DNA of 64,000 bases. Origin: Piscinibacter gummiphilus. Lineage in GTDB: Bacteria; Pseudomonadota; Gammaproteobacteria; Burkholderiales; Burkholderiaceae_C. Under the pieces are notes generated by a model. The model was not told the origin of the DNA and made no database searches. It saw only the letters and a program-made list of their open reading frames with translations. The stretch covers positions 124,001 through 188,000 of the forward strand of contig NZ_CP015118.1 of NCBI RefSeq assembly GCF_002116905.1. The letters run 5' to 3'. The position numbers were made by a program, and so were the translations under genes. Below are positions 33,281 through 41,798 of the stretch, piece after piece; positions within the stretch are counted from its first letter, which is position 1; each line of letters begins with the position of its first letter.

Positions 33281-34054
33281 ATGAGCAATTTCTACGAAGC
33301 CAAAGTCCTGACGGTCCACCACTGGACCGACCGGCAGTTCTCGTTCACGACCACCCGCGACCCGGGCTTTCGCTTCCAGAGCGGCCAGTTCACCATGATC
33401 GGCCTCAACGTCGACGGCAAGCCGCTGCTGCGCGCGTACAGCGTCGTCAGCCCGCACTGGCACGAGGAACTCGAATTCCTGAGCATCAAGGTGCCCGACG
33501 GCCCGCTCACGTCGCGCCTGCAGCACCTGAAGGTCGGCGACACGGTGCTGATCGGCCGCAAGGCCTCGGGCACGCTGCTCACGCAGAACCTGCTGCCCGG
33601 CAAGAACCTGTGGCTGCTGTCCACCGGCACGGGCCTCGCGCCCTTCATGGCGATGATCCGCGACCCCGAGGTGTACGAGCTCTACGAGAAGGTCATCCTC
33701 GTGCACGGCTGCCGCCAGGTCGCCGAGCTGGCCTACGACAAGGTCATCGAGGACGAACTGCCCGCCAACGAGTTCTTCGGCGAGCAGGTCACCGAGAAGC
33801 TGCTGTACTACCCCACGGTCACGCGCGAGGAGTTCCGCAACCAGGGCCGCATCCCCGTGCTGCTCGAGTCGGGCAAGCTCGCGGCCGACCTTGGCCTGCC
33901 GCCCGTCAGCCTCGAGAACGACCGCTTCATGCTGTGCGGCAGCCCCGAGATGCTGCGCGACAGCAAGACGATCTTCGAGAAGCTCGGCATGAAGGAAGGC
34001 AACATGAGCACGCCGGGTCACTACGTGATCGAGCGGGCGTTCGTGGACAAATGA
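33281..34054 (+). CDS. fpr: Ferredoxin-NADP(+) reductase
   Basis: FAD enzyme of 257 residues that passes electrons between NADPH and ferredoxin or flavodoxin, in the bacterial Fpr class. FAD-binding motif LLRAYSVVSPHW (RxYS), the following EFLSIKVPDGPLTSRLQHL, NADPH-binding LLSTGTGLAPFMAMIRDP and HGCRQVAELAYDKVI, and CGSPEML are intact. It ends IERAFVDK, the subclass with an extended C-terminus after the flavin-stacking position. The start MSNFYEAKVL matches homologues; the frame stays open upstream but is not conserved. A strong terminator follows 16 bases after the stop. Confidence 0.93.
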   Translation: MSNFYEAKVLTVHHWTDRQFSFTTTRDPGFRFQSGQFTMIGLNVDGKPLLRAYSVVSPHWHEELEFLSIKVPDGPLTSRLQHLKVGDTVLIGRKASGTLLTQNLLPGKNLWLLSTGTGLAPFMAMIRDPEVYELYEKVILVHGCRQVAELAYDKVIEDELPANEFFGEQVTEKLLYYPTVTREEFRNQGRIPVLLESGKLAADLGLPPVSLENDRFMLCGSPEMLRDSKTIFEKLGMKEGNMSTPGHYVIERAFVDK

Positions 34055-34070
34055 TCTTCTGACGCACAGC

Positions 34071-34101
34071 AAAAAGGGCGCCCTGCGAGGGCGCCCTTTT
34101 T
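34071..34101. terminator. Bidirectional intrinsic terminator between fpr and the efflux operon
   Basis: A perfect 14-bp stem (AAAAAGGGCGCCCT at 34071-34084 with AGGGCGCCCTTTTT at 34088-34101) around GCG, with A-run and T-run on opposite ends. It can stop both fpr on the plus strand and the efflux operon on the minus strand. This is the clearest terminator in the window. Confidence 0.92.
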
Positions 34102-34118
34102 CATGGGTCACGCGGACG

Positions 34119-35516
34119 TCACTGCGCCTTCGGCTCCGTCCAGCCCCCACCCAGCGCCTTGTAGAGCGCAACGCGGTTCTGCACCTGCGCCGTCTGCACC
34201 TGCACCAGCGCGAGCTGGGCCGTGTAGAGCGAGCGCTGCGCGTCCAGCACGTCGAGGTAGCTCGACGCGCCGTTGCGGTAGCGCAGGTCGGCGAGCTTGA
34301 AGCGCGCTTCCTCCGACGCCGTGGCGGCTGCGGTGGCGCGGGCCTGCTCGTCGAGGTTGGCGCGGCCGGCGAGGGCATCCGCCACTTCACGGAAGGCCGT
34401 CTGGATGGCCTTCTCGTACTGCGCCACGGCGATCTCGCGGTTCACCTTCGCCACGTCGAGGTTGGCCTGGTTGCGGCCCGCATCGAAGATCGGCAGCGTG
34501 ATCGACGGCGTGAACGACCAGACGCCGGTGCCGCTCTTGAACAGCCCCGACAGCTCGGTGCTGGCGGTGCCGCCGTTGGCGGTCAGCGTGATGCGCGGGA
34601 AGAACGCCGCGCGGGCCGCGCCGATGTTGGCGTTGGCCGCGATCAGCTGCTGCTCGGCCTGGCGCACGTCGGGCCGGCGCGCGAGCACCTCCGACGGCAC
34701 GCCGGCGGGCAGCTCGGCCACGAGGCCCTGGCCGGTCAGTTCGAGGCCGCCCGGCAGGTCCGACGGCACGCCCTGGCCCAGCAGCAGCGCCAGCGCGTTC
34801 TCGTCCTGCGCGCGCAGGCGGGTCTGCAGCGCGTGGGACGCCCGCGCGTTCTCGAGCAGCGACTCGCTCTGGCGGAAGTCGAGCTCCGACGCCGCGCCGT
34901 TGTCGAACTTGAGCTTCGTCAGCTTGAACGAGTCTTCCCGCGTGGTGAGCGTCTCGCGCGTGACCTTCAGGGCCGCCTCGTCGCCGAGCATCGTGTAGTA
35001 CAGCTGGGCCACCTGCGAGATCAGGCTCATCTGCACCGACTTGCGGGCTTCCTCGGTGCCGAGGTAGTTCGCGAGGGCCACATCGCTCAGGCTGCGCACG
35101 CGGCCCCACAGGTCCAGCTCGTAGCCGGACACCGAGGCGCCCACGGTGTAGAGCTCCTTCACGTCGTAGTTCTGCCGCTGCAGGTTCATGCCGACGTTGA
35201 CCGTCGGGAACAGGTCCGCGCGGCGGATCTGGTAGGTGGCGCGTGCCGCCTCGATGTTGAGCACCGCGACCCGCAGGTCGCGGTTGTTCTTCAGCGCGAT
35301 GTCGATCAGCTGCTTGAGCCGCGCATCGGCGAAGTACGCCTGCCAGTCGATGTCGGTGGCGGGTGCCGAGGGGACACCGCTGGCGGCGGCATCGGGGAAC
35401 GCCGCAGCCACCGGGGCGGCGGGGCGTTCGTACTTCGGGGCCATGGACGTGCACGCGCCGAGGAAGGCGAGGGCGGCCGTGGCGACCGCGGTGTTCATCA
35501 GACGCCGCTTACTCAT
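34119..35516 (-). CDS. Outer-membrane factor of the AcrAB-like pump (NodT/OprM family lipoprotein)
   Basis: Protein of 465 residues forming the trimeric outer-membrane exit duct. The lipoprotein signal ends LAFLGAC, with acylated Cys at about residue 23. Two repeated OEP halves are visible: YELDLWGRVRSLSDVALANYL and LPIFDAGRNQANLDVAKVNREIAVAQYEKAI, with LEVLARRPDVRQAEQQLIAANANIGAARAAFFPRI-type signature (key ARRPDVRQAE). The start at 35516 has AAGGAGG 7 bases upstream; the longer frame to 35564 lacks this. It overlaps the pump gene by 8 bases and is last in the operon. Confidence 0.93.
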   Translation of the reverse strand: MSKRRLMNTAVATAALAFLGACTSMAPKYERPAAPVAAAFPDAAASGVPSAPATDIDWQAYFADARLKQLIDIALKNNRDLRVAVLNIEAARATYQIRRADLFPTVNVGMNLQRQNYDVKELYTVGASVSGYELDLWGRVRSLSDVALANYLGTEEARKSVQMSLISQVAQLYYTMLGDEAALKVTRETLTTREDSFKLTKLKFDNGAASELDFRQSESLLENARASHALQTRLRAQDENALALLLGQGVPSDLPGGLELTGQGLVAELPAGVPSEVLARRPDVRQAEQQLIAANANIGAARAAFFPRITLTANGGTASTELSGLFKSGTGVWSFTPSITLPIFDAGRNQANLDVAKVNREIAVAQYEKAIQTAFREVADALAGRANLDEQARATAAATASEEARFKLADLRYRNGASSYLDVLDAQRSLYTAQLALVQVQTAQVQNRVALYKALGGGWTEPKAQ

Positions 35517-38500
35517 GCGAGCCTCCTTGGGGCAGCGCCGGGGCGCTGCCATCGTCGATTTCATGGGCGTACTTCTTCCGCTGGCGTTCGCTGCCCTTGA
35601 AGATGCTGCGCACCACCACGAAGAAGATGGGAACGAAGAGCACCGCGAGGACCGTGGCCGTGACCATGCCGCCGAGCACGCCGGTGCCGATGGCGCGCTG
35701 GCCGGCCGAACCGGCGCCGCTGGCGATGGCCAGGGGCAGCACGCCCAGCATGAAGGCGAGCGAGGTCATGATGATCGGGCGGAAGCGCAGGTGCGCCGCC
35801 TCGAGCGTGGCCTCGATCAGGCCCTTGCCCTGCGCGTGCAGGTCCTTCGCGAACTCGATGATCAGCACCGCGTTCTTCGCGGACAGGCCGATGATGGTGA
35901 TCAGGCCCACCTTGAAGTACACGTCGTTCGACATCCCGAACAGGGTGCCGCCGAGCAGCACGCCCAGCACGCCGAGCGGCACCACCAGGATCACCGCGAG
36001 CGGGATGGACCAGCTCTCGTACAGCGCGGCCAGGCACAGGAACACGGCCATCAGCGAGAACGCGAACAGCACGACCGCGGTGGAGCCCGAGAGCTTCTCC
36101 TCGCGCGACAGGCCCGTCCACTCGAAGCCGAAGCCCGGGGGCAGCTGCGCGGCGAGCTTTTCCATCTCGGTCATCGCGTCGCCCGAGCTGTAGCCCTTCG
36201 CGGCTTCACCGGTGATGCGCATCGTGGGGTAGCCGTTGTAGCGGATGGTCTGCATCGGGCCCGTGATCCACTTGGTGGTGGCGAACGCCGACAGCGGCAC
36301 CGGCTGGCCCTTCGCGTTGACCGCGTTGATGCGCAGCAGGTCGTCCGGCTGCATGCGGGTGGGCGCGTCGGCCTGCACCACGACACGCTGCAGGCGTCCG
36401 GCGTTCGGGAAGTCGTTCACGTAGATCGAGCCCAGCGCCGTCGAGATGGCCGAGTTGATCGAGTCGAACGGCACGCCGAGCGCGTTGGCCTTCTGGCGGT
36501 CGATGTCGAGCTGCAGCTGCGGCGCGTCTTCGAGGCCGTCCGGACGGACACCCGTCAGGACGGGGCTCTTCGAGGCCATGCCGAGCAGCTGGTTGCGGGC
36601 GGCCAGCAGCGCGTCGTGGCCGAGGCTGCCGCGGTCCTGCAGGCGGAAGTTGAAGCCGGAGCCGGTGCCCAGTTCGGGGATCGGCGGCGGGCTCAGGGGG
36701 TAGATGAACGCGTCCTTCACGCCCATCAGCGCGCCGAATGCGCGGCCGGCGATGGCGGAGGCCTGGTGTTCGGCGCCCTTGCGCTCGTCCCAGTCCTTCA
36801 GCGTGATGAACGCGAGCGCGGCGTTCTGGCCCGTGCCCGAGAAGCTGAAGCCCAGCACGCTGACCATGCTCTGCACTTCGGGCTGCTTCAGGATGTAGCC
36901 CTCGACCTGCTTCATCACGTCGAGCGTGCGGTTCTGCGTGGCGCCCGGGGGCAGCTGCACGTTCACGAGCATCGTGCCCTGGTCTTCCTGCGGCAGGAAC
37001 GACGTGGGAAGGCGCTGGATCAGCAGCACCACGACGCCGATGATGGCCGCGTAGATGATCAGGTAGCGCGCCGCCTTGCGCAGCAGCTTGGCGATGAAGC
37101 TCTCGTAGCCCTTGGCCGTGCGCGAGAAGCCACGGTTGAACCAGCCGAAGAAGCCGGTCTTCTCGTGGTGGTGACCGGCCTCGACCGGCTTGAGCAGCGT
37201 GGCGCACAGCGCGGGCGTCAGCGACAGCGCCATGAACGCGGAGAACAGGATGGACGTCACCATCACCGCCGAGAACTGGCGGTAGATGTTGCCCACCGCA
37301 CCCGCGAAGAACGCGAGCGGCACGAACACCGAGACCAGCACCACGGTGATGCCGATGATGGCGCCGGAGATCTGGCCCATGGCCTTGCGCGTGGCGGCCA
37401 GCGGCGACAACCCTTCCTCGCTCATGATGCGTTCGACGTTCTCGACGACCACGATCGCGTCGTCCACCACGATGCCGATCACGAGCACCATGCCGAACAT
37501 CGTCAGCACGTTGATCGAGAAGCCGAGGGCCAGCAGCACCGAGAACGTGCCGAGCAGCGTCACCGGGACGACGATGGTCGGGATCAGGGTGTAGCGGATG
37601 TTCTGCAGGAACAGGTACATCACGAGGAACACCAGCACCACGGCCTCGATCAGCGTCTCGACCACCTGCTTGATGGAGATGTCGACGAAGCGCGAGCTGT
37701 CGTACGGGATCGTGTACTTCACGCCCTGCGGGAAGTATTTCTGCAGTTCGTCGAGCCGCGCGCGCACCGCCTTGGCCGTGGCCATGGCGTTGCCGGTCGG
37801 GGCGAGCTGCACGCCGATGCCGGTGGACGGTTCGCCGTTCAGGCGCGCCGACGTGGCGTAGGCCTGGGCACCGAGTTCGACGCGGGCGACGTCCTTGATC
37901 TTCACGGTGGAGCCGTCGGCGTTCGCGCGCACGATGATCTCGTTGAACTGCTCGACGTTGCTCAGCTGGCCTTTCACGACCACCGTCGCGAAGATCGCCT
38001 GGTCCTTCGTGTTCGGCAGGTCGCCGATGGTGCCGGACGACACCTGGGCGTTCTGCGCGCGGATCGCGTTGGTCACGTCGGCCGACGACAGGCTGTAGCC
38101 GACGAGCTTGGCCGGGTCGATCCACACGCGCATCGCGCGTTCGGTGCCGAACAGCTGGGCCTGGCCGACGCCGGCCACCCGCTGGATCTCGGGCAGCACG
38201 TTGCGCGAGGCGTAGTCACCGAGGGCGATCGGGTCGTACGCCGGGTTCTCCGACGACAGGATCGCGAACAGCAGGAAGTTGGCGCGCGACTTGTCGACGC
38301 GCACGCCCTGCTGCGTCACGGCCGCGGGCAGGCGGGGCGTGGCGCGGCCGAGGCGGTTCTGCACGTCCACCTGGGCGAGGTCCGGATTCGTGCCGGGCTG
38401 GAAGCTGAGCGTGATCGAGCCGGTGCCGTCCGCCTGCGCGACCGACTCCATGTAGATCAGGCCCGGCGAACCGTTCATCTCGCGTTCGATGACGCTCAGC

Positions 38501-38682
38501 ACCGCGTCCTCGAGCGTCTGGGCGGACGCGCCGGGGTAGGCGGTGGAGACGACGATCGACGGCGGGGCGACGGGCGGGTACTGGGCGATCGGCAGCTGCG
38601 TGATCGAGACGCCACCCAGCACGAGGATGAACAGCGCGATCACCCACGCGAAGATCGGGCGGTCGATGAAAAACTTGGCCAT
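35509..38682 (-). CDS. acrB: Multidrug efflux RND permease, AcrB/MexB type
   Basis: Inner-membrane proton-driven pump of 1057 residues (AcrB about 1049). It begins MAKFFIDRPIFAWVIALFIL and contains the HAE1 family patterns: proton-relay Asp pair in GIVVDDAIVVVENVER and the Lys in SAKNAVLIIEFAKDL. The phenylalanine-lined binding pocket region and the G-loop seem normal at this resolution. Substrates would be hydrophobic drugs, dyes and detergents by family, not proven here. The order adaptor-pump-outer-membrane factor is standard; spacing to the adaptor is 12 bases and the pump overlaps the factor gene by 8. Confidence 0.95.
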   Translation of the reverse strand: MAKFFIDRPIFAWVIALFILVLGGVSITQLPIAQYPPVAPPSIVVSTAYPGASAQTLEDAVLSVIEREMNGSPGLIYMESVAQADGTGSITLSFQPGTNPDLAQVDVQNRLGRATPRLPAAVTQQGVRVDKSRANFLLFAILSSENPAYDPIALGDYASRNVLPEIQRVAGVGQAQLFGTERAMRVWIDPAKLVGYSLSSADVTNAIRAQNAQVSSGTIGDLPNTKDQAIFATVVVKGQLSNVEQFNEIIVRANADGSTVKIKDVARVELGAQAYATSARLNGEPSTGIGVQLAPTGNAMATAKAVRARLDELQKYFPQGVKYTIPYDSSRFVDISIKQVVETLIEAVVLVFLVMYLFLQNIRYTLIPTIVVPVTLLGTFSVLLALGFSINVLTMFGMVLVIGIVVDDAIVVVENVERIMSEEGLSPLAATRKAMGQISGAIIGITVVLVSVFVPLAFFAGAVGNIYRQFSAVMVTSILFSAFMALSLTPALCATLLKPVEAGHHHEKTGFFGWFNRGFSRTAKGYESFIAKLLRKAARYLIIYAAIIGVVVLLIQRLPTSFLPQEDQGTMLVNVQLPPGATQNRTLDVMKQVEGYILKQPEVQSMVSVLGFSFSGTGQNAALAFITLKDWDERKGAEHQASAIAGRAFGALMGVKDAFIYPLSPPPIPELGTGSGFNFRLQDRGSLGHDALLAARNQLLGMASKSPVLTGVRPDGLEDAPQLQLDIDRQKANALGVPFDSINSAISTALGSIYVNDFPNAGRLQRVVVQADAPTRMQPDDLLRINAVNAKGQPVPLSAFATTKWITGPMQTIRYNGYPTMRITGEAAKGYSSGDAMTEMEKLAAQLPPGFGFEWTGLSREEKLSGSTAVVLFAFSLMAVFLCLAALYESWSIPLAVILVVPLGVLGVLLGGTLFGMSNDVYFKVGLITIIGLSAKNAVLIIEFAKDLHAQGKGLIEATLEAAHLRFRPIIMTSLAFMLGVLPLAIASGAGSAGQRAIGTGVLGGMVTATVLAVLFVPIFFVVVRSIFKGSERQRKKYAHEIDDGSAPALPQGGSHE

Positions 38683-38694
38683 GGGATCGACCCC

Positions 38695-39948
38695 TTACTG
38701 CGCGGACGCGGCCGAAGCGGCGGGGGCTGCCGCCGAGGCGGCACCGGCCGGGGCGCTCGCACCCTTGGCCCATGGCACCGGCTTGACCGGCGCGCCCGGC
38801 ACCATCATCTTCTGGAAGCCTTCGACGATGACCTTCTCGCCCGGCTTCAGGCCGTCCTGCACCAGCCAGTTCGTGCCCTGGGCCGAACCGATCTTGATGG
38901 TGCGCTTCTCGGGCTTGCCGTCGGCGCCCACCACCAGCACGGTGTCGCCCTGGCTGCCGCGGGTGACGGCCTGCTGGGGAATCACGATGCCGGCGGGCAG
39001 CTCGGCCTGGGACAGGCGCACGCGCACGTACTGGCCGGGCAGCAGCAGGCCGTCCGGGTTCGGCACTTCGGCGCGCAGCGTGATCTGGCCGGTGGTGCTG
39101 TCGACCGTCAGGTCCTGGAACAGCAGCTTGCCCTGGCGCGGCAGTTCGGTGCCGTCGTCGAGCACCACGCGCACGGCGGCGGAGCCGTCGCCGGCGCCGC
39201 GCAGCTGGCCGGCGGCCATGGCCTTGCGCAGGCGCAGCACCTCGTTCGTCGACTGCGTGAAGTTCACGTAGACCATGTTGGTCTGCTGCACCACGGCCAG
39301 TTGGGTGGCTTCGGTGGCGCTGACCAGCGCGCCTTCGGTGACCAGCGCGCGGCCGATGCGACCGGCGATGGGAGACGTGACCGACGCGTAGCCCAGGTTG
39401 ATGCGGGCCGTGGCGATGGCGGCCTTGCCGGAGGCGACGTCGGCCTCGGCCTGCTTCTGCGCGGCCACCGCGTTGATGTAGTCCTGCTTGCTGATGGCGT
39501 TGGCGTCCAGCAGCGGCTTGTAGCGCTCGGCCTGCGCGGCGGCCTGGGTCAGGTTGGCCTGGGCGCGGGCCAGCGAGGCCTGGGCGCTTTCGTACGAGGC
39601 CTGGTACGGCGCGGCGTCGATCTGGAACAGCGCCTGGCCGGCCTTGACCTCGCTGCCTTCCTTGAAGAGGCGCTTCAGCACGACACCGTTGACGCGAGCG
39701 CGCACTTGCGCGACACGCAGTGGTTCGACCCGGCCGGGCAGTTCGGTCTGCAGCGCGACGGCCTGTTCGGCGATGGTCACGACACCGACTTCGGGCGGCG
39801 GCATGCCGCCGCCGGGTGCGCCGCCCCCATGGGGAGCACCGTCCTTGGCGCCACACGCGGCGAGCAGGACAACGAGGGACGCGAGGGTGGCCGTCAGGCC
39901 CGCGCGATGAAGGGCTGGAGAAGCCAAGACGTTTTTCAACGCAGACAT
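38695..39948 (-). CDS. acrA: Efflux RND periplasmic adaptor lipoprotein, AcrA/MexA type
   Basis: Adaptor of 417 residues joining the pump and outer-membrane factor. The lipoprotein signal ends LVVLLAAC (Cys about 32), then a Gly/Pro-rich linker GGGAPGGGMPPP. The lipoyl halves flank a helical hairpin (EAYQASYESAQASLARAQANLTQAAAQAERYKPLLDANAISKQDY, partial hallmark: YESAQASLARAQ), then the beta-barrel domain VNFTQSTNEVLRLR. The C-terminus is a low-complexity Ala/Ser tail. GGAAGG lies 7 bases before ATG 39948. First gene of the leftward operon, under the AcrR-like operator at 40062-40085. Confidence 0.94.
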   Translation of the reverse strand: MSALKNVLASPALHRAGLTATLASLVVLLAACGAKDGAPHGGGAPGGGMPPPEVGVVTIAEQAVALQTELPGRVEPLRVAQVRARVNGVVLKRLFKEGSEVKAGQALFQIDAAPYQASYESAQASLARAQANLTQAAAQAERYKPLLDANAISKQDYINAVAAQKQAEADVASGKAAIATARINLGYASVTSPIAGRIGRALVTEGALVSATEATQLAVVQQTNMVYVNFTQSTNEVLRLRKAMAAGQLRGAGDGSAAVRVVLDDGTELPRQGKLLFQDLTVDSTTGQITLRAEVPNPDGLLLPGQYVRVRLSQAELPAGIVIPQQAVTRGSQGDTVLVVGADGKPEKRTIKIGSAQGTNWLVQDGLKPGEKVIVEGFQKMMVPGAPVKPVPWAKGASAPAGAASAAAPAASAASAQ

Positions 39949-40057
39949 GCGATACCTTCCGGATGAGCGCCGAGGGGCGCTGGAACGAGGGAAAACCCCG
40001 CAGTCGGAAACGCGGCCGGACGAGAATGAACGGTGGAGTTTCGGGCGGGTTTGAGCT

Positions 40058-40086
40058 AGTATACATACATCGTTGAATGTATGTAA
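40058..40086 (-). promoter_or_regulatory. Promoter and AcrR-like operator of the efflux operon
   Basis: Read leftward, TTACAT (40081-40086), 17 bases, then TATACT (40058-40063) is a good sigma-70 promoter. A perfect palindrome, half-sites TACATACAT (40062-40070) and ATGTATGTA (40077-40085) with a 6-base spacer, fills the region between the two boxes. These half-sites are identical to those known for the E. coli AcrR operator, also with a 6-base spacer. The TetR gene diverges on the right, so the site should repress the pump and probably the regulator itself. Confidence 0.8.
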
Positions 40087-40163
40087 GCGACCTTTTCGAC
40101 GTTTTTACATGAAGCGCTGGCCGGATCTGCCGGCCGCCACAATCCCAGCGAGACAGAACGAAG

Positions 40164-40784
40164 ATGGTCCGGAGAACCAAGGAAGAAGCCCAGGAAACCC
40201 GCAACCGCATCATCGATGCGGCCGAGCGGGTGTTCCTCGAACGCGGCGTATCGCGCACGTCGCTGAACGAGATCGCGGCCGCCGCGGGCGTGACCCGCGG
40301 GGCCATCTACTGGCACTTCCAGGACAAGTCCGACGTCTTCAACGCGATGATGATGCGGGTGACGCTGCCGCTCGAGGAGGCCTTCCGCCGCATCGACGAC
40401 CCCCTCGCGAATCCGGTGCTGGTGCTGCGCGACAGCTTTGCCGATGCTTTCGCGCGCGTGGTGCGCGACCCCCAGCTCCGCCGCGTGTTCGAGATCGCGA
40501 TCAACAAGGTGGAGTACGTCGAGGAGACGAAGGCGGTACGCGACCGCCACATCAGCCATCGGGGCGAAAAGCTCGAGCAGATGGAGCGGGCGATGGCGAT
40601 CGCCGCCACCCGGGGCCTCGTGCGGGGCGACGTGCCGGCATCGGTGGCGGCCTGCGGTCTTCATGCGTTGATCAGCGGCCTGTTCCAGAACTGGCTGCTC
40701 CAGCCCGAGGCCTTCGACCTGAACGCGGTGGGCCTGCAGGCGTTCGACACCTTCGTGGCCGGCCTCGGGTTCAAGCCGGACTGA
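40164..40784 (+). CDS. acrR: TetR-family repressor of the efflux operon (AcrR-like)
   Basis: Repressor of 206 residues. The N-terminal helix-turn-helix is TRNRIIDAAERVFLERGVSRTSLNEIAAAAGVTRGAIYWHFQDKSDVF (about 12-57; GAIYWHF is the recognition-helix core shared with AcrR and MexZ-type proteins). The rest is the helical drug-binding domain, with the AcrR-like PLEEAFRRIDDPLANPVLVLRD. Divergent from the efflux operon, with the palindromic operator between. Ligand binding by pump substrates would release it (family knowledge). Confidence 0.9.
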   Translation: MVRRTKEEAQETRNRIIDAAERVFLERGVSRTSLNEIAAAAGVTRGAIYWHFQDKSDVFNAMMMRVTLPLEEAFRRIDDPLANPVLVLRDSFADAFARVVRDPQLRRVFEIAINKVEYVEETKAVRDRHISHRGEKLEQMERAMAIAATRGLVRGDVPASVAACGLHALISGLFQNWLLQPEAFDLNAVGLQAFDTFVAGLGFKPD

Positions 40785-40808
40785 CATCGTGTCCGGCCCC
40801 CGGCCGCG

Positions 40809-41777
40809 TCAGGCGCCGGTGGCGAGCCAGTGCACGCTGAAGAGGCGTGCGTCGTCCACCCACACCGGCCCGGGCGTGAAGCCCGCGCGGCGCGCCATCT
40901 GGCGGAAGCCCTCCACCGTGTACTTGTGCGAGTTCTCGGTGTGCAGGCTTTCCCCTTCCGCGAACTCGAAGCACTGGTCGGCCACCGTGACGGTCTGCGC
41001 GCGCCGGCTCACGAGGTGCATCTCCACGCGCTGCTGCAGCGGGTCGTAGAAGGCGTAGTGGTCGAAGGCCGCGACGTCGAAGTCGGCACCCAGCTCGCGG
41101 TTCGCGCGCACGAGCAGGTTGCGGTTGAACGCGGCCGTGACTCCGGCGGCATCGTTGTAGGCGCGGTGCAGCGTGGCCGGGTCCTTGACGAGGTCGACCC
41201 CCACCAGCAGCCCGCCGCCCGGCAGGCATTGCGCGGCCTGGCGCAGGAAGCGCACGGCCGCGACCGGCCCGAGGTTGCCGATGGACGAACCGGGGAAGAA
41301 GCCCACGCGCCGCTCGGCAGCGGGCAGCGACAGCGGCCGCGTGAAATCGGCCGCGATGGGCAACACCTCCAGGCCGGGGTACTCGGCGCGCAGCGGCGCG
41401 GCCGACTGGTGCAGGTGTTCGGCGGAGATGTCCACAGGAATGAACCGGCCCGGACGCTCCCAGGCATCCAGCAGCAGCCTCACCTTCGTGAGCGAGCCCG
41501 CGCCGAACTCGACGAGGTCGGCCCCGTCGGCGAAGTGGCTGGCCATGTCGGGACCGTGGTCGGCCAGCAGGCCGAACTCGGTGCGCGTCGGGTAGTACTC
41601 GGGCAGGTCGCAGATGCGGTCGAAGAGGCGCGAGCCGGCCGTGTCGTAGAAGAACTTCGGCGAGATCGAGCGGGGCCGCGCCGACAGCGCGGCGACGAGT
41701 TCGCGCTCGAAGTCGCTCGGCGGACCGCTGCGTCGTTCGGGGACGTTCAATGCGGTCAGGGGCATCGTGGCACTCAT
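40809..41777 (-). CDS. egtD: L-histidine N(alpha)-methyltransferase EgtD
   Basis: Enzyme of 322 residues that trimethylates histidine to hercynine, the first step of ergothioneine synthesis. Seen: KFFYDTAGSRLFDRICDLPEYYPTRTE (about residues 42-68; the hallmark FYD..GS.LF..I..LPEYY), the SAM-binding motif LVEFGAGSLTKVRLLLD, FFPGSSIGNLGP and the histidine-binding Asn/Tyr patch AYNDAAGVTAAFNRNLL. ATG 41777 follows GAGGTG by 4-5 bases; GTG 41783 is an alternative. It follows egtB by 21 bases on the same strand. Confidence 0.94.
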   Translation of the reverse strand: MSATMPLTALNVPERRSGPPSDFERELVAALSARPRSISPKFFYDTAGSRLFDRICDLPEYYPTRTEFGLLADHGPDMASHFADGADLVEFGAGSLTKVRLLLDAWERPGRFIPVDISAEHLHQSAAPLRAEYPGLEVLPIAADFTRPLSLPAAERRVGFFPGSSIGNLGPVAAVRFLRQAAQCLPGGGLLVGVDLVKDPATLHRAYNDAAGVTAAFNRNLLVRANRELGADFDVAAFDHYAFYDPLQQRVEMHLVSRRAQTVTVADQCFEFAEGESLHTENSHKYTVEGFRQMARRAGFTPGPVWVDDARLFSVHWLATGA

Positions 41778-41798
41778 GGTCACCTCGTTTCTTCTTGG

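Noticed and set aside
35236..39966. A 1576-codon plus-strand open frame across the efflux operon
   Set aside because: It is antisense to three clear efflux genes. Its translation is His/Arg/Asp-rich low-complexity sequence, the usual result of strong third-position G/C bias on the opposite strand.
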